DNA of 64,000 bases from Petrolisthes cinctipes (Eukaryota > Arthropoda > Malacostraca > Decapoda > Porcellanidae): positions 1,307,501-1,371,500 of the forward strand of contig JAWQEG010000369.1 of the NCBI GenBank assembly GCA_033782935.1, in the 5' to 3' direction. Made by a program: the position numbers and the translations under genes. Positions 11,571-25,499 of the stretch are shown piece by piece. Every line of letters begins with the position of its first letter. The first letter of the stretch is position 1. The notes beneath the pieces are model-generated. The model did no database searches. It saw nothing but the letters and a program-made list of their open reading frames with translations, and was not told where the DNA came from.

Positions 11571-12260
11571 ACTCTAACACTGAGTAGGCATGTACAGATT
11601 GCTTCTGGGACCCGAAAATATTGAATTTTCGGGTGTTTTGAGCCTGAATTTGAGATATAAACGGGTACAGAAGATACATGCACATATTGACTTTGGGCAT
11701 CAAAAATATCGATTTTCAGCATGTTTTGGGCCTTAATTTTGAAAATACTCTAACACGGAGTAGGCATGTACAGATCGCTTCTGGGACCCCAAAATATCGA
11801 ATTTTCGGGTGTTTAGGGCCAGAATTTGAGATATAAACGGGTACAGAAGATGCATGCACATATCGACTTTTGGGCACCTAAAAGATCGATTTTCAGTATG
11901 TTTTTGGGCTGTATTTTGAAAATACTCTAACACGGAGTAGGCATGTACAGATACCTTCTGGGACCTCTAAATATCAAATTTTCGGGTGTTAAGGGACTGA
12001 ATTTGAGATATCGATTTTTTGGCACCTATAATATCGATTTTTAGCATGTTTTTAGCCTATATTTTGAAAATATTCTAGCACTGTGTAGGCATGTACAGAT
12101 TGCTTCTGGGACCCCAAAATATTGAATTTTCGGGTGTTTTGAGCCTGAATTTGTGATATAAACGGGTACAGAAGATACATGCACATATTGACTTTGGGCA
12201 TCTAAAATATCGATTTTCAGCATGTTTTGGGCCTGTATTTTGAAAATACTCTAACACTGA
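11570..12260 (+). repeat. Satellite monomers between duplication blocks
   Basis: An E-like monomer with GACCCGAAAATATTG, then A, a B-beta with GTGTTAAGGGACTG, and class C. Only satellite is present. Confidence 0.75.
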
Positions 12261-15250
12261 GTAGGCATGTACAGATTGCTTCTGGGACCCCAAAATATTG
12301 AATTTTCGGGTGCTTAGGGCCAGAATTTGAGATATAAACGGGTACAGAAGATGCATGCACATATCGACTTTTGGGCACCTAAAAGATCGATTTTCAGTAT
12401 GTTTTTGGCCTGTATTTTGAAAATATTCTAGCACTGTGTAGACATGTACAGATCTCTTCTGGGACCCCTAAATATCGAATTTTCGGGTGTTTGGGACTGA
12501 ATTTGAGATATCGACTTTTTGGCACCTAAAAGATCGATTTTTAGCATATTTTTAGCCTATATTTTGAAAATATTCTAGCACTGAGTAGGCATGTACAGAT
12601 TGCTTCTGGGACCCCAAAATATTGAATTTTCGGGTGTTTTGAGCCTGAATTTGAGATATAAACGGGTACAGAAGATACATGCACATATTGACTTTGGGCA
12701 CCAAAAATATCGATTTTCAGCATGTTTTGGGCCTGAATTTTGAAAATACTCTAACACGGAGTAGGCATGTACAGATCGCTTCTGGGACCAAAAAAATATC
12801 GAATTTTCGGGTGTTTAGGGCCAGAATTTGAGATATAAACGGGTACAGAAGATGCATGCACATATCGACTTTTGGTCATCTAAAAGATCGATTTTCACTA
12901 TGTTTTTGGCCTGTATTTTATAAAGACTCTAACACGGAGTAGGCATGTACAGAATCCTTCTGGGACCTCTAAATATCGAATTTTCGGGTGTTTTGGGACT
13001 GAATTTGAGATATCGATTTTTTGGCACCTAAAATGTCGATTTTTAGCATGTTTTTAGCCTATATTTTGAAAATATTCTAGCACTGTGTAGGCATGTACAG
13101 ATTGCTTCTGGGACCCCAAAATATTGAATTTTCGGGTGTTTTGAGCCTGAATTTGAGATATAAACGGGTACAGAAGATACATGCACATATTGACTTTGGG
13201 CATCTAAAATATCGATTTTCAGCATGTTTTGGGCCTGTATTTTGAAAATACTGAGTAGGCATGTACAGATTGCTTCTTGGACCCCAAAATATTGAATTTT
13301 CGGGTGTTTTGAGCCTGAATTTGAGATATAAACGGGTACAGAAGATACATGCACATATTGACTTTGGGCACCAAAAATATCGATTTTCAGCATGATTTGG
13401 GCCTGAATTTTGAAAATACTCTAACACGGAGTAGACATGTACAGATCGCTTCAGGGACCATAAAATATCGAATTTTCGTGTGTTTAGGGCCAGAATTTGA
13501 GATATAAACGGGTACAGAAGATGCATGCACATATCGACTTTTGGGCACCTAAAAGATCGATTTTCAGTATGTTTTTGGCTTGTATTTTGAAAATACTCTA
13601 ACACGGAGTAGGCATGTACAGATACCTTCTGGGACCTCTAAATATTGAATTTTTGGGTGTTTTGGGACTGAATTTGAGATATCGATTTTTTGGCACCTAA
13701 AATGTCGATTTTTAGCATGTTTTTAGCCTATATTTTGAAAATATTCTAGCACTGGGTAGGCATGTACAGATTGCTTCTGGGACCCCAAAATATTGAATTT
13801 TCGGGTGCTTAAGGCCAGAATTTGAGATATAAACGGGTACAGAAGATGCATGCACATATCGACTTTTGGGCACCTAAAAGATCGATTTTCAGTATGTTTT
13901 TGGCCTGTATTTTGAAAATATTCTAGCACTGTGTAGGCATGTACAGATCTCTTCTGGGACCCCTAAATATCGAATTTTCGGGTGTTTGGGACTGAATTTG
14001 AGATATCGACTTTTTGGCACCTAAAAGATCGATTTTTAGCATATTTTTAGCCTATATTTTGAAAATATTCTAGCACTGAGTAGGCATGTACAGATTGCTT
14101 CTGGGACCCCAAAATATTGAATTTTCGGGTGTTTTGAGCCTGAATTTGAGATATAAACGGGTACAGAAGATACATGCACATATTGACTTTGGGCACCAAA
14201 AATATCGATTTTCAGCATGTTTTGGGCCTGAATTTTGAAAATACTCTAACACGGAGTAGGCATGTACAGATCGCTTCTGGGACCAAAAAATATCGAATTT
14301 TCGGGTGTTTAGGGCCAGAATTTGAGATATAAACGGGTACAGAAGATGCATGCACATATCGACTTTTGGTCATCTAAAAGATCGATTTTCACTATGTTTT
14401 TGGCCTGTATTTTATAAAGACTCTAACACGGAGTAGGCATGTACAGAATCCTTCTGGGACCTCTAAATATCGAATTTTCGGGTGTTTTGGGACTGAATTT
14501 GAGATATCGATTTTTTGGCACCTAAAATGTCGATTTTTAGCATGTTTTTAGCCTATATTTTGAAAATATTCTAGCACTGTGTAGGCATGTACAGATTGCT
14601 TCTGGGACCCCAAAATATTGAATTTTCGGGTGTTTTGAGCCTGAATTTGAGATATAAACGGGTACAGAAGATACATGCACATATTGACTTTGGGCATCTA
14701 AAATATCGATTTTCAGCATGTTTTGGGCCTGTATTTTGAAAATACTCTAACACTGAGTAGGCATGTACAGATTGCTTCTGGGACCCCAAAATATTGAATT
14801 TTCGGGTGTTTTGAGCCTGAATTTGAGATATAAACGGGTACAGAAGATACATGCACATATTGACTTTGGGCACCAAAAATATCGATTTTCAGCATGATTT
14901 GGGCCTGAATTTTGAAAATACTCTAACACGGAGTAGACATGTACAGATCGCTTCAGGGACCATAAAATATCGAATTTTCGTGTGTTTAGGGCCAGAATTT
15001 GAGATATAAACGGGTACAGAAGATGCATGCACATATCGACTTTTGGGCACCTAAAAGATCGATTTTCAGTATGTTTTTGGCTTGTATTTTGAAAATACTC
15101 TAACACGGAGTAGGCATGTACAGATACCTTCTGGGACCTCTAAATATCGAATTTTTGGGTGTTTTGGGACTGAATTTGAGATCTCGATTTTTTGGCACCT
15201 AAAATGTCGATTTTTAGCATGTTTTTAGCCTATATTTTGAAAATATTCTA
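12260..15250 (+). repeat. ~1.5 kb block, tandem duplicated
   Basis: Two adjacent copies, about 12.26-13.76 and 13.76-15.25 kb. Shared private variants include TGCTTA at 12311/13806, GATCTCTTCT at 12451/13946, AGCATATTTTTAGCC near 12543/14038, a GACC-poly-A run near 12787/14281, and the unusual CACTATGTTTTTGG with TTTTATAAAGACTC near 12897/14391. The offset starts at 1495, falls to 1494 after a one-base difference in the poly-A run, and becomes 1502 after an 8 bp deletion near 13,250 in the first copy. Confidence 0.87.
13248..13262 (+). repeat. 8 bp deletion inside a class C monomer
   Basis: The usual tail GAAAATACTCTAACACTGAG reads GAAAATACTGAG here. Eight bases (CTAACACT) are missing between two ACT words, leaving one ACT, which is consistent with microhomology or slippage. 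The corresponding monomer in the second copy of the block, near 14,750, is intact, so the loss came after the duplication. Confidence 0.85.
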
Positions 15251-16250
15251 GCACTGTGTAGGCATGTACAGATTGCTTCTGGGACCCCAAAATATTGAAT
15301 TTTCGGGTGTTTTGAGCCTGAATTTGAGATATAAACGGGTACAGAAGATACATGCACATATTGACTTTGGGCATCTAAAATATCGATTTTCAGCATGTTT
15401 GTGGCCTGTATTATGAAAATACTCTAACACTGAGTCGGCATGTACAGATTGCTTCTGGGACCCCAAAATATTGAATTTTCGGGTGTTTTGAGCCTGAATT
15501 TGAGATATAAACGGGTACTGAAGATGCATGCACATATCGACTTTTGTGCACCTAAAAGATCGATTTTCAGTATGTTTTGAGCATGTATTTTGAAAATACT
15601 CTAACACGGAGTAGGCATGTACAGATCGCTTCTGGGACCCCTAAATATCGAATTTTCGGGTGTTTTGGGACTGAATTTGAGATATCGACTTTTTGGCACC
15701 TAAAAGATCGATTTTTAGCATGTTTTTAGCCTATATTTTGAAAATATTCTAGCACTGAGTAGGCATGTACAGATTGCTTCTGGGACCCCAAAATATTGAA
15801 TTTTCGGGTGTTTTGAGCCTGAATTTGAGATATAAACGGGTACAGAAGATACATGCACATATTGACTTTGGGCACCAAAAATATCGATTTTCAGCATGTT
15901 TTGGGCCTGAATTTTGAAAATACTCTAACACGGAGTAGGCATGTATAGATCGCTTCTGGGACACCAAAATATCGAATTTTCGGGTGTTTTGAGCCTGAAT
16001 TTGAGATATAAACGGGTACTGAAGATGCATGCACATATCGACTTTTGTGCACCTAAAAGATCGATTTTCAGTATGTTTTGAGCATGTATTTTGAAAATAC
16101 TCTAACACGGAGTAGGCATGTACAGATCGCTTCTGGGACCCCTAAATATCGAATTTTCGGGTGTTTTGGGACTGAATTTGAGATATCGACTTTTTAGCAC
16201 TTAAAAGATCGATTTTTAGCATGTTTTTAGCCTATATTTTGAAAATATTC
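15250..16250 (+). repeat. Satellite trimers between duplication blocks
   Basis: C, D, B-alpha, E and D-like monomers in normal order, with private changes such as GAGTCGGCATG near 15,433 and GTGGCCTGTATTATG near 15,400. The D-like copy near 15,945-16,120 has an A-like front (GATCGCTT, ACACCAAAATATCG) and a D back half. Only satellite is present. Confidence 0.75.
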
Positions 16251-18400
16251 TATCACTGTACAGATTGCTTCTGGAATCCCAAAATATTGAATTTTCGGGT
16301 GTTTTGAGCCTGAATTTGAGATATAAACGGGTACTGAAGATACATGCACATATAGACTTTTGGGCACCTAAAAGATCGATTTTCAGTATGTTTTTGGCCT
16401 GTATCTTGAAAATACTCTAACACGGAGTAGGCATGTACAGATACCTTCTGGGACCTCTAAATATCGAATTTTCGGGTGTTTTGGGACTGAATTTGAGATA
16501 TCGATTTTTTGGCACCTAAAATGTCGATTTTTAGCATGTTTTTAGCCTATATTTTGAAAATATTCTAGCACTGTGTAGGCATGTACAGATTGCTTCTGGG
16601 ACCCCAAAATATTGAATTTTCGGGTGTTTTGAGCCTGAATTTGTGATATAAACGGGTACAGAAGATACATGCACATATTGACTTTGGGCATCTAAAATAT
16701 CGATTTTCAGCATGTTTTGGGCCTGTATTTTGAAAATACTCTAACACTGAGTAGGCATGTACAGATCGCTTCTGGGACCCCTAAATATCGAATTTTCGGG
16801 TGTTTTGGGACTGAATTTGAGATATCGACTTTTTGGCACCTAAAAGATCGATTTTTAGCATGTTTTTAGCCTATATTTTGAAAATATTCTAGCACTGAGT
16901 AGGCATGTACAGATTGCTTCTGGGACCCCAAAATATTGAATTTTCGGGTGTTTTGAGCCTGAATTTGAGATATAAACGGGTACAGAAGATACATGCACAT
17001 ATTGACTTTGGGCACCAAAAATATCGATTTTCAGCATGTTTTGGGCCTGAATTTTGAAAATACTCTAACACGGAGTAGGCATGTACAGATCGCTTCTGGG
17101 ACCCCAAAATATAGAATTTTCGGGTGTTTAGGGCCAGAATTTGAGATATAAACGGGTACAGAAGATACATGCACATATTGACTTTGGGCATCTAAAATAT
17201 CGATTTTCAGCATGTTTTGGGCCTGTAATTTTGAAAATACTCTAACACTGTGTAGGCATGTACAGATTGCTTCTGGGACCCCAAAATATTGAATTTTCTG
17301 GTGTTTTGAGCCTGAATTTGAGATATAAACGGGTACAGAAGATACATGCACATATTGACTTTGGGCATCTAAAATATCGATTTTCAGCATGTTTTTGGCA
17401 TGTATTTTGAAAATACTCTAACACTGAGTAGGCATGTACAGATTGCTTCTGGGACCCCAAAATATTGAATTTTCGGGTGTTTTAAGCCTGAATTTGAGAT
17501 ATAAACGGGTACTGAAGATGCATGCACATATCGACTTTTGTGCACCTAAAAGATCGATTTTCAGTATGTTTTGAGCATGTATTTTGAAAATACTCTAACA
17601 CGGAGTAGGCATGTACAGATCGCTTCTGGGACCCCTAAATATCGAATTTTCGGGTGTTTTGGGACTGAATTTGAGATATCGACTTTTTGGCACCTAAAAG
17701 ATCGATTTTTAGCATGTTTTTAGCCTATATTTTGAAAATATTCTAGCACTGAGTAGGCATGTACAGATTGCTTCTGGGACCCCAAAATATTGAATTTTCG
17801 GGTGTTTTGAGCCTGAATTTGAGATATAAACTGGTACAGAAGATACATGCACATATTGACTTTGGGCACCAAAAATATCGATTTTCAGCATGTTTTGGGC
17901 CTGAATTTTGAAAATACTCTAACACGGAGTAGGCATGTACAGATCGCTTCTGGGACCCCAAAATATCGAATTTTCGGGTGTTTAGGGCCAGAATTTGAGA
18001 TATAAACGGGTACAGAAGATGCATGCACATATCGACTTTTGGGCACCTAAAAGATCGATTTTCAGTATGTTTTTGGCCTGTATTTTGAAAATACTCTAAC
18101 ACGGAGTAGGCATGTACAGATACCTTCTGGGACCTCTAAATATAGAATTTTCGGGTGTTTTGGGACTGAATTTGAGACATCGATTTTTTGGCACCTAAAA
18201 TGTCGATTTTTAGCATGTTTTTAGCCTATATTTTGAAAATATTCTAGCACTGTGTAGGCATGTACAGATTGCTTCTGGGACCCCAAAATATTGAATTTTC
18301 GGGTGTTTTGAGCCTGAATTTGAGATATAAACGGGTTCAGAAGATACATGCACATATTGACTTTTGGCATCTAAAATATCGATTTTCAGCATGTTTTGGG
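16250..18400 (+). repeat. Older relative of the 21.7-24.3 kb block
   Basis: The stretch from about 16.86 to 18.1 kb matches about 22.3-23.5 kb at an offset of 5454 bp, changing to 5453 after one extra A in CCTGTAATTTTG at 17,225. Shared rare variants are TATAGAATTTTC in an A monomer, TTTTCTGGTGTTTTGAG with GTTTTTGGCATG in a C monomer, and TTTTAAGCCTG in a D monomer. The first part (16.25-16.75 kb, with TGGAATCCC, CATATAGACTTTTGG and CCTGTATCTTGAA) matches about 21.06-21.55 kb at an offset near 4804 bp. Confidence 0.82.
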
Positions 18401-21400
18401 CCTGTATTTTGAAAAGACTCTAACACAGAGTAGGCATGTACAGATACCTTCTGGGACCTCTAAATATCGAATTTTCGGGTGTTTTGGGACTGAATTTGAG
18501 ATATCGATTTTTTGGCACCTAAAATATCGATTTTCAGCATGTTTTTAGCCTATATTTTGAAAATATTCTAGCACTGTGTAGGCATGTACAGATTGCTTCT
18601 GGGACCAAAAAATATTGAATTTTCGGGTGTTTTGAGCCTGTATTTGAGATATAAACGGGTACAGAAGATAAATGCACATATTGACTTTGGGCATCTAAAA
18701 TATCGATTTTCAGCATGTTTTGGGCCTGTATTTTGAAAATACTCTAACACTGAGTAGGCATGTACAGATTGCTTCTGGGACCCCAAAATATCGAATTTTC
18801 GGGTGTTTTCAGCCTGAATTTGAGATATAAACGGGTACTGAAGATGCATGCACATATCGACTTTTGTGCACCTAAAAGATCGATTTTCAGTAAGTTTTGA
18901 GCATGTATTTTGAAAATACTCTAACACGGAGTAGGCATGTACAGATCGCATCTGGGACCCCTAAATATCGAATTTTCGGGTGTTTTGGGACTGAATTTGA
19001 GATATCGACTTTTTGGCACCTAAAAGATCGATTTTTAGCATGTTTTTAGCCTATATTTTGAAAATATTCTAGCACTGTACAGATTGCTTCTGGGACCCCA
19101 AAATATTGAATTTTCGGGTGTTTTGAGCCTGAATTTGAGATATAAACGGGTACAGAAGATACATGCACATATTGACTTTGGGCACCAAAAATATCGATTT
19201 TCAGCATGTTTTGGGCCTGAATTTTGAAAATACTCTAACACGGAGTAGGCATGTACAGATCGCTTCTGGGACCCCAAAATATCGAATTTTCTGGTGTTTT
19301 GAGCCTGAATTTGAGATATAATCGGGTACAGAAGATGCATGCACATATCGACTTTTGTGCACCTAAAAGATCGATTTTCAGCATGTTTTGGGCCTGAATT
19401 TTGAAAATACTCTAACACGGAGTAGGCATGTACAAATCGCTTCTGGGACCCCAAAATATCGAATTTTCGGGTGTTTTGGGACTGAATTTGAGATATCGAC
19501 TTTTTGGCACCTAAAAGATCGATTTTTAGCATGTTTTTAGCCTATATTTTGAAAATATTCTAGCACTGAGTAGGCATGTACAGATTGCTTCTGGGACCCC
19601 AAAATATTGAATTTTCGGGTGTTTTGAGCCTGAATTTGAGATATAAACGGGTACAGAAGATACATGCACATATTGACTTTGGGCACCTAAAAGATCGATT
19701 TTCAGCATGTTTTGGGCCTGAATTTTGAAAATACTCTAACAGGGAGTAGGCATGTACAGATCGCTTCTGGGACCCCAAAATATCGAATTTTCGGGTTTTT
19801 TGAGCCTGAATTTGAGATATAAACGGGTACTGAAGATGCATGCACATATCGACTTTTGTGCACCTAAAAGATCGATTTTCAGTATGTTTTGAGCATGTAT
19901 TTTGAAAATACTCTAACACGGAGTAGGCATGTACAGATCGCTTCTGGGACCCCTAAATATCGAATTTTCGGGTGTTTTGGGACTGAATTTGAGATATCGA
20001 CTTTTTGGCACCTAAAAGATCGATTTTTAGCATGTTTTTAGTCTATATTTTGAAAATATTCTAGCATTGTACAGATTGCTTCTGGGACCCCAAAATATTG
20101 AATTTTCGGGTGTTTTAAGCCTGAATTTGAGATATAAACGGGTACAGAAGATACATGCACATATTGACTTTGGGCACCAAAAATATCGATTTTCAGCATG
20201 TTTTGGGACTGAATTTTGAAAATACTCTAACACGGAGTAGGCATGTACAGATCGCTTCTGGGAACCCAAAATATCGAATTTTCGGGTGTTTAGGGCCAGA
20301 ATTTGAGATATAAACGGGTACAGAAGATGCATGCACATATCGACTTTTGGGCACCTAAAAGATCGATTTTCAGTATGTTTTTGGCCTATATTTTGAAAAT
20401 ATTCTAGCACTGTGTAGGCATGTACAGATCGCTTCTGGGACCCCTAAATATCGAATTTTCGGGTGTTTTGGGACTGAATTTGAGATATCGACTTTTTGGC
20501 ACCTAAAAGATCGATTTTTAGCATGTTTTTAGCCTATATTTTGAAAATATTCTAGCACTGAGTAGGCATGTACAGATTGCTTCTGGGACCCCAAAATATT
20601 GAATTTTCGGGTGTTTTGAGCCTGAATTTGAGATATAAACGGGTACAGAAGATACATGCACATATTGACTTTGGGCACCAAAAATATCGATTTTCAGCAT
20701 GTTTTGGGCCTGAATTTTGAAAATACTCTAACACGGAGTAGGCATGTATAGATCGCTTCTGGGACCCCAAAATATCGAATTTTCGGGTGTTTTGAGCCTG
20801 AATTTGAGATATAAACGGGTACAGAAGATGCATGCACATATCGACTTTTGTGCACCTAAAAGATCGATTTTCAGTATGTTTTGAGCATGTATTTTGAAAA
20901 TACTCTAACACGGAGTAGGCATGTACAGATCGCTTCTGGGACCCATAAATATCGAATTTTCGGGTGTTTTGGGACTGAATTTGAGATATCGACTTTTTAG
21001 CACCTAAAAGATCGATTTTTAGCATGTTTTTTTAGCCTATATTTTGAAAATATTCTATCACTGTACAGATTGCTTCTGGAATCCCAAAATATTGAATTTT
21101 CGGGTGTTTTGAGCCTGAATTTGAGATATAAACGGGTACTGAAGATACATGCACATATAGACTTTTGGGCACCTAAAAGATCGATTTTCAGTATGTTTTG
21201 GCCTGTATCTTGAAAATACTCTAACACGGAGTAGGCATGTACAGATACCTTCTGGGACCTCTAAATATCGAATTTTCGGGTGTTTTGGGACTGAATTTGA
21301 GATATCGATTTTTTGGCACCTAAAATGTAGATTTTTAGCATGTTTTTAGCCTATATTTTGAAAATATTCTAACACTGTGTAGGCATGTACAGATTGCTTC

Positions 21401-21700
21401 TGGGACCCCAAAATATTGAATTTTCGGGTGTTTTGAGCCTGAATTTGTGATATAAACGGGTACAGAAGATACATGCACATATTGACTTTGGGCATCTAAA
21501 ATATCGATTTTCAGCATGTTTTGGGCCTGTATTTTGAAAATACTCTAACACTGAGTAGGCATGTACAGATCGCTTCTGGGACCCCTAAATATCGAATTTT
21601 CGGGTGTTTTGGGACTGAATTTGAGATATCGACTTTTTGGCACCTAAAAGATCGATTTTTAGCATGTTTTTAGCCTATATTTTGAAAATATTCTAGCACT
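18400..21700 (+). repeat. Satellite trimers, source-like region for later blocks
   Basis: About 19.07-20.7 kb recurs at about 26.5-28.1 kb, offset 7438 bp. Shared rare features are an E monomer followed by a hybrid with TATAATCGGGTACAG, a B-alpha with CAAATCGC, an E with GGGCACCTAAAAGATCG, a D with TTTTTTGAGCC, and an E with TTTTGGGACTGAATTTTG. A B-alpha copy at about 21,030 has two extra T bases in its GTTTTTTTAGCC run. Confidence 0.8.
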
Positions 21701-23065
21701 GAGTAGGCATGTACAGATTGCTTCTGGGACCCCAAAATATTGAATTTTCGGGTGTTTTGAGCCTGAATTTGAGATATAAACGGGTACAGAAGATACATGC
21801 ACATATTGACTTTTGGGCACCTAAAAGATCGATTTTCAGTATGTTTTTGGCCTGTATTTTGAAAATACTCTAACACGGAGTAGGCATGTACAGATACCTT
21901 CTGGGACCTCTAAATATCGAATTTTCGGGTGTTTTGGGACTGAATTTGAGATATCGATTTTTTGGCCCCTAAAATGTCGATTTTTAGCATGTTTTTTGCC
22001 TATATTTTGAAAATATTCTAGCACTGTATAGGCATGTACAGATTGCTTCTGGGACCCCAAAATATTGAATTTTCGGGTGTTTTGAGCCTGAATTTGAGAT
22101 ATAAACGGGTACTGAAGATGCATGCACATATCGACTTTTGTGCACCTAAAAGATCGATTTTCAGTATGTTTTGAGCATGTATTTTGAAAATACTCTAACA
22201 CGGAGTAGGCATGTACAGATCGCTTCTGGGACCCCTAAATATCGAATTTTCGGGTGTTTTGGGACTGAATTTGAGATATCGACTTTTTGGCACCTAAAAG
22301 ATCGATTTTTAGCATGTTTTTAGCCTATATTTTGAAAATATTCTAGCACTGAGTAGGCATGTACAGATTGCTTCTGGGACCCCAAAATATTGAATTTTCG
22401 GGTGTTTTGAGCCTGAATTTGAGATATAAACGGGTACAGAAGATACATGCACATATTGACTTTGGGCACCAAAAATATCGATTTTCAGCATGTTTTGGGC
22501 CAGAATTTTGAAAATACTCTAACACGGAGTAGGCATGTACAGATCGCTTCTGGGACCCCAAAATATAGAATTTTCGGGTGTTTAGGGCCAGAATTTGAGA
22601 TATAAACGGGTACAGAAGATACATGCTCATATTGACTTTGGGCATCTAAAATATCGATTTTCAGCATGTTTTGGGCCTGTATTTTGAAAATACTCTAACA
22701 CTGTGTAGGCATGTACAGATTGCTTCTGGGACCCCAAAATATTGAATTTTCTGGTGTTTTGAGCCTGAATTTGAGATATAAACGGGTACAGAAGATACAT
22801 GCACATATTGACTTTGGGCATCTAAAATATCGATTTTCAGCATGTTTTTGGCATGTATTTTGAAAATACTCTAACACTGAGTAGGCATGTACAGATTGCT
22901 TCTGGGACCCCAAAATATTGAATTTTCGGGTGTTTTAAGCCTGAATTTGAGATATAAACGGGTACTGAAGATGCATGCACATATCGACTTTTGTGCACCT
23001 AAAAGATCGATTTTCAGTATGTTTTGAGCATGTATTTTGAAAATACTCTAACACGGAGTAGGCAT

Positions 23066-23213
23066 GTACAGATCGCTTCTGGGACCCCTAAATATCGAAT
23101 TTTCGGGTGTTTTGGGACTGAATTTGAGATATCGACTTTTTGGCACCTAAAAGATCGATTTTTAGCATGTTTTTAGCCTATATTTTGAAAATATTCTAGC
23201 ACTGAGTAGGCAT
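23066..23213 (+). repeat. Class B-alpha short monomer, 148 bp form
   Basis: Same class as the 138 bp form: GATCGCTTCTGGGACCCCTA at the start, GGGACTGAATTT in the middle and CGACTTTTTGGCACC after the 29 bp deletion. It retains the 3' end GAGTAGGCAT, so it is 10 bp longer. In the regular order it follows class D and precedes class E. Both length forms occur throughout the window, so the 10 bp deletion is a polymorphism within the class. Confidence 0.9.
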
Positions 23214-23389
23214 GTACAGATTGCTTCTGGGACCCCAAAATATTGAATTTTCGGGTGTTTTGAGCCTGAATTTGAGATATAAACGGGTACAGAAGATACA
23301 TGCACATATTGACTTTGGGCACCAAAAATATCGATTTTCAGCATGTTTTGGGCCTGAATTTTGAAAATACTCTAACACGGAGTAGGCAT
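23214..23389 (+). repeat. Class E monomer, 176 bp
   Basis: Full-length class that is C-like for most of its length (GATTGCTT, AATATTGAA, GATACATGCACATATTG) but carries GGGCACCAAAAATATCG, GGGCCTGAATTTTGAA and the A-like end ACACGGAGTAGGCAT. It follows B-alpha and precedes A (or D). One sub-lineage has TTCGGTTGTTTTGAG, common at 29-49 kb. Another has TTTTGGGACTGAATTTTG, for example near 20,200, 28,630, 35,450, 39,230 and 41,700. Confidence 0.9.
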
Positions 23390-25499
23390 GTACAGATCGC
23401 TTCTGGGACCCCAAAATATCGAATTTTCGGGTGTTTTGAGCCTGAATTTGAGATATAAACGGGTACTGAAGATGCATGCACATATCGACTTTTGTGCACC
23501 TAAAAGATCGATTTTCAGTATGTTTTGAGCATGTATTTTGAAAATACTCTAACACGGAGTAGGCATGTACAGATCGCTTCTGGGACCCCTAAATATCGAA
23601 TTTTCGGGTGTTTTGGGACTGAATTTGAGATATCGACTTTTTGGCACCTAAAAGATCGATTTTTAGCATGTTTTTATTCTATATTTTGAAAATATTCTAG
23701 CATTGTACAGATTGCTTCTGGGACCCCAAAATATTGAATTTTCGGGTGTTTTGAGCCTGAATTTGAGATATAAACGGGTACAGAAGATACATGCACATAT
23801 TGACTTTTGGGCACCTAAAAGATCGATTTTCAGTATGTTTTTGGCCTGTATTTTGAAAATACTCTAACACGGAGTAGGCATGTACAGATACCTTCTGGGA
23901 CCTCTAAATATCGAATTTTCGGGTGTTTTGGGACTGAATTTGAGATATCGATTTTTTGGCCCCTAAAATGTCGATTTTTAGCATGTTTTTTGCCTATATT
24001 TTGAAAATATTCTAGCACTGTATAGGCATGTACAGATTGCTTCTGGGACCCCAAAATATTGAATTTTCGGGTGTTTTGAGCCTGAATTTGAGATATAAAC
24101 GGGTACTGAAGATGCATGCACATATCGACTTTTGTGCACCTAAAAGATCGATTTTCAGTATGTTTTGAGCATGTATTTTGAAAATACTCTAACACGGAGT
24201 AGGCATGTACAGATCGCTTCTGGGACCCCTAAATATCGAATTTTCGGGTGTTTTGGGACTGAATTTGAGATATCGACTTTTTGGCACCTAAAAGATCGAT
24301 TTTTAGCATGTTTTTAGCCTATATTTTGAAAATATTCTAGCACTGAGTAGGCATGTACAGATTGCTTCTGGGACCCCAAAATATTGAATTTTCGGGTGTT
24401 TTGAGCCTGAATTTGAGATATAAACGGGTACAGAAGATACATGCACATATTGACTTTGGGCACCAAAAATATCGATTTTCAGCATGTTTTGGGCCTGAAT
24501 TTTGAAAATACTCTAACACGGAGTAGGCATGTACAGATCGCTTCTGGGACCCCAAAATATAGAATTTTCGGGTGTTTAGGGCCAGAATTTGAGATATAAA
24601 CGGGTACAGAAGATACATGCTCATATTGACTTTTGGCATCTAAAATATCGATTTTCAGCATGTTTTGGGCCTGTATTTTGAAAATACTCTAACACTGTGT
24701 AGGCATGTACAGATTGCTTCTGGTACCCCAAAATATTGAATTTTCGGGTGTTTTAAGCCTGAATTTGAGATATAAACGGGTACTGAAGATGCATGCACAT
24801 ATCGACTTTTGTGCACCTAAAAGATCGATTTTCAGTATGTTTTGAGCATGTATTTTGAAAATACTCTAACACGGAGTAGGCATGTACAGATCGCTTCTGG
24901 GACCCCTAAATATCGAATTTTCGGGTGTTTTGGGACTGAATTTGAGATATCGACTTTTTGGCACCTAAAAGATCGATTTTTAGCATGTTTTTAGCCTATA
25001 TTTTGAAAATATTCTAGCACTGAGTAGGCATGTACAGATTGCTTCTGGGACCCCAAAATATTGAATTTTCGGGTGTTTTGAGCCTGAATTTGAGATATAA
25101 ACGGGTACAGAAGATACATGCACATATTGACTTTGGGCACCAAAAATATCGATTTTCAGCATGTTTTGGGCCTGAATTTTGAAAATACTCTAACACGGAG
25201 TAGGCATGTACAGATCGCTTCTGGGACCCCAAAATATCGAATTTTCGGGTGTTTTGAGCCTGAATTTGAGATATAAACGGGTACTGAAGATGCATGCACA
25301 TATCGACTTTTGTGCACCTAAAAGATCGATTTTCAGTATGTTTTGAGCATGTATTTTGAAAATACTCTAACACGGAGTAGGCATGTACAGATCGCTTCTG
25401 GGACCCCTAAATATCGAATTTTCGGGTGTTTTGGGACTGAATTTGAGATATCGACTTTTTGGCACCTAAAAGATCGATTTTTAGCATGTTTTTATTCTA

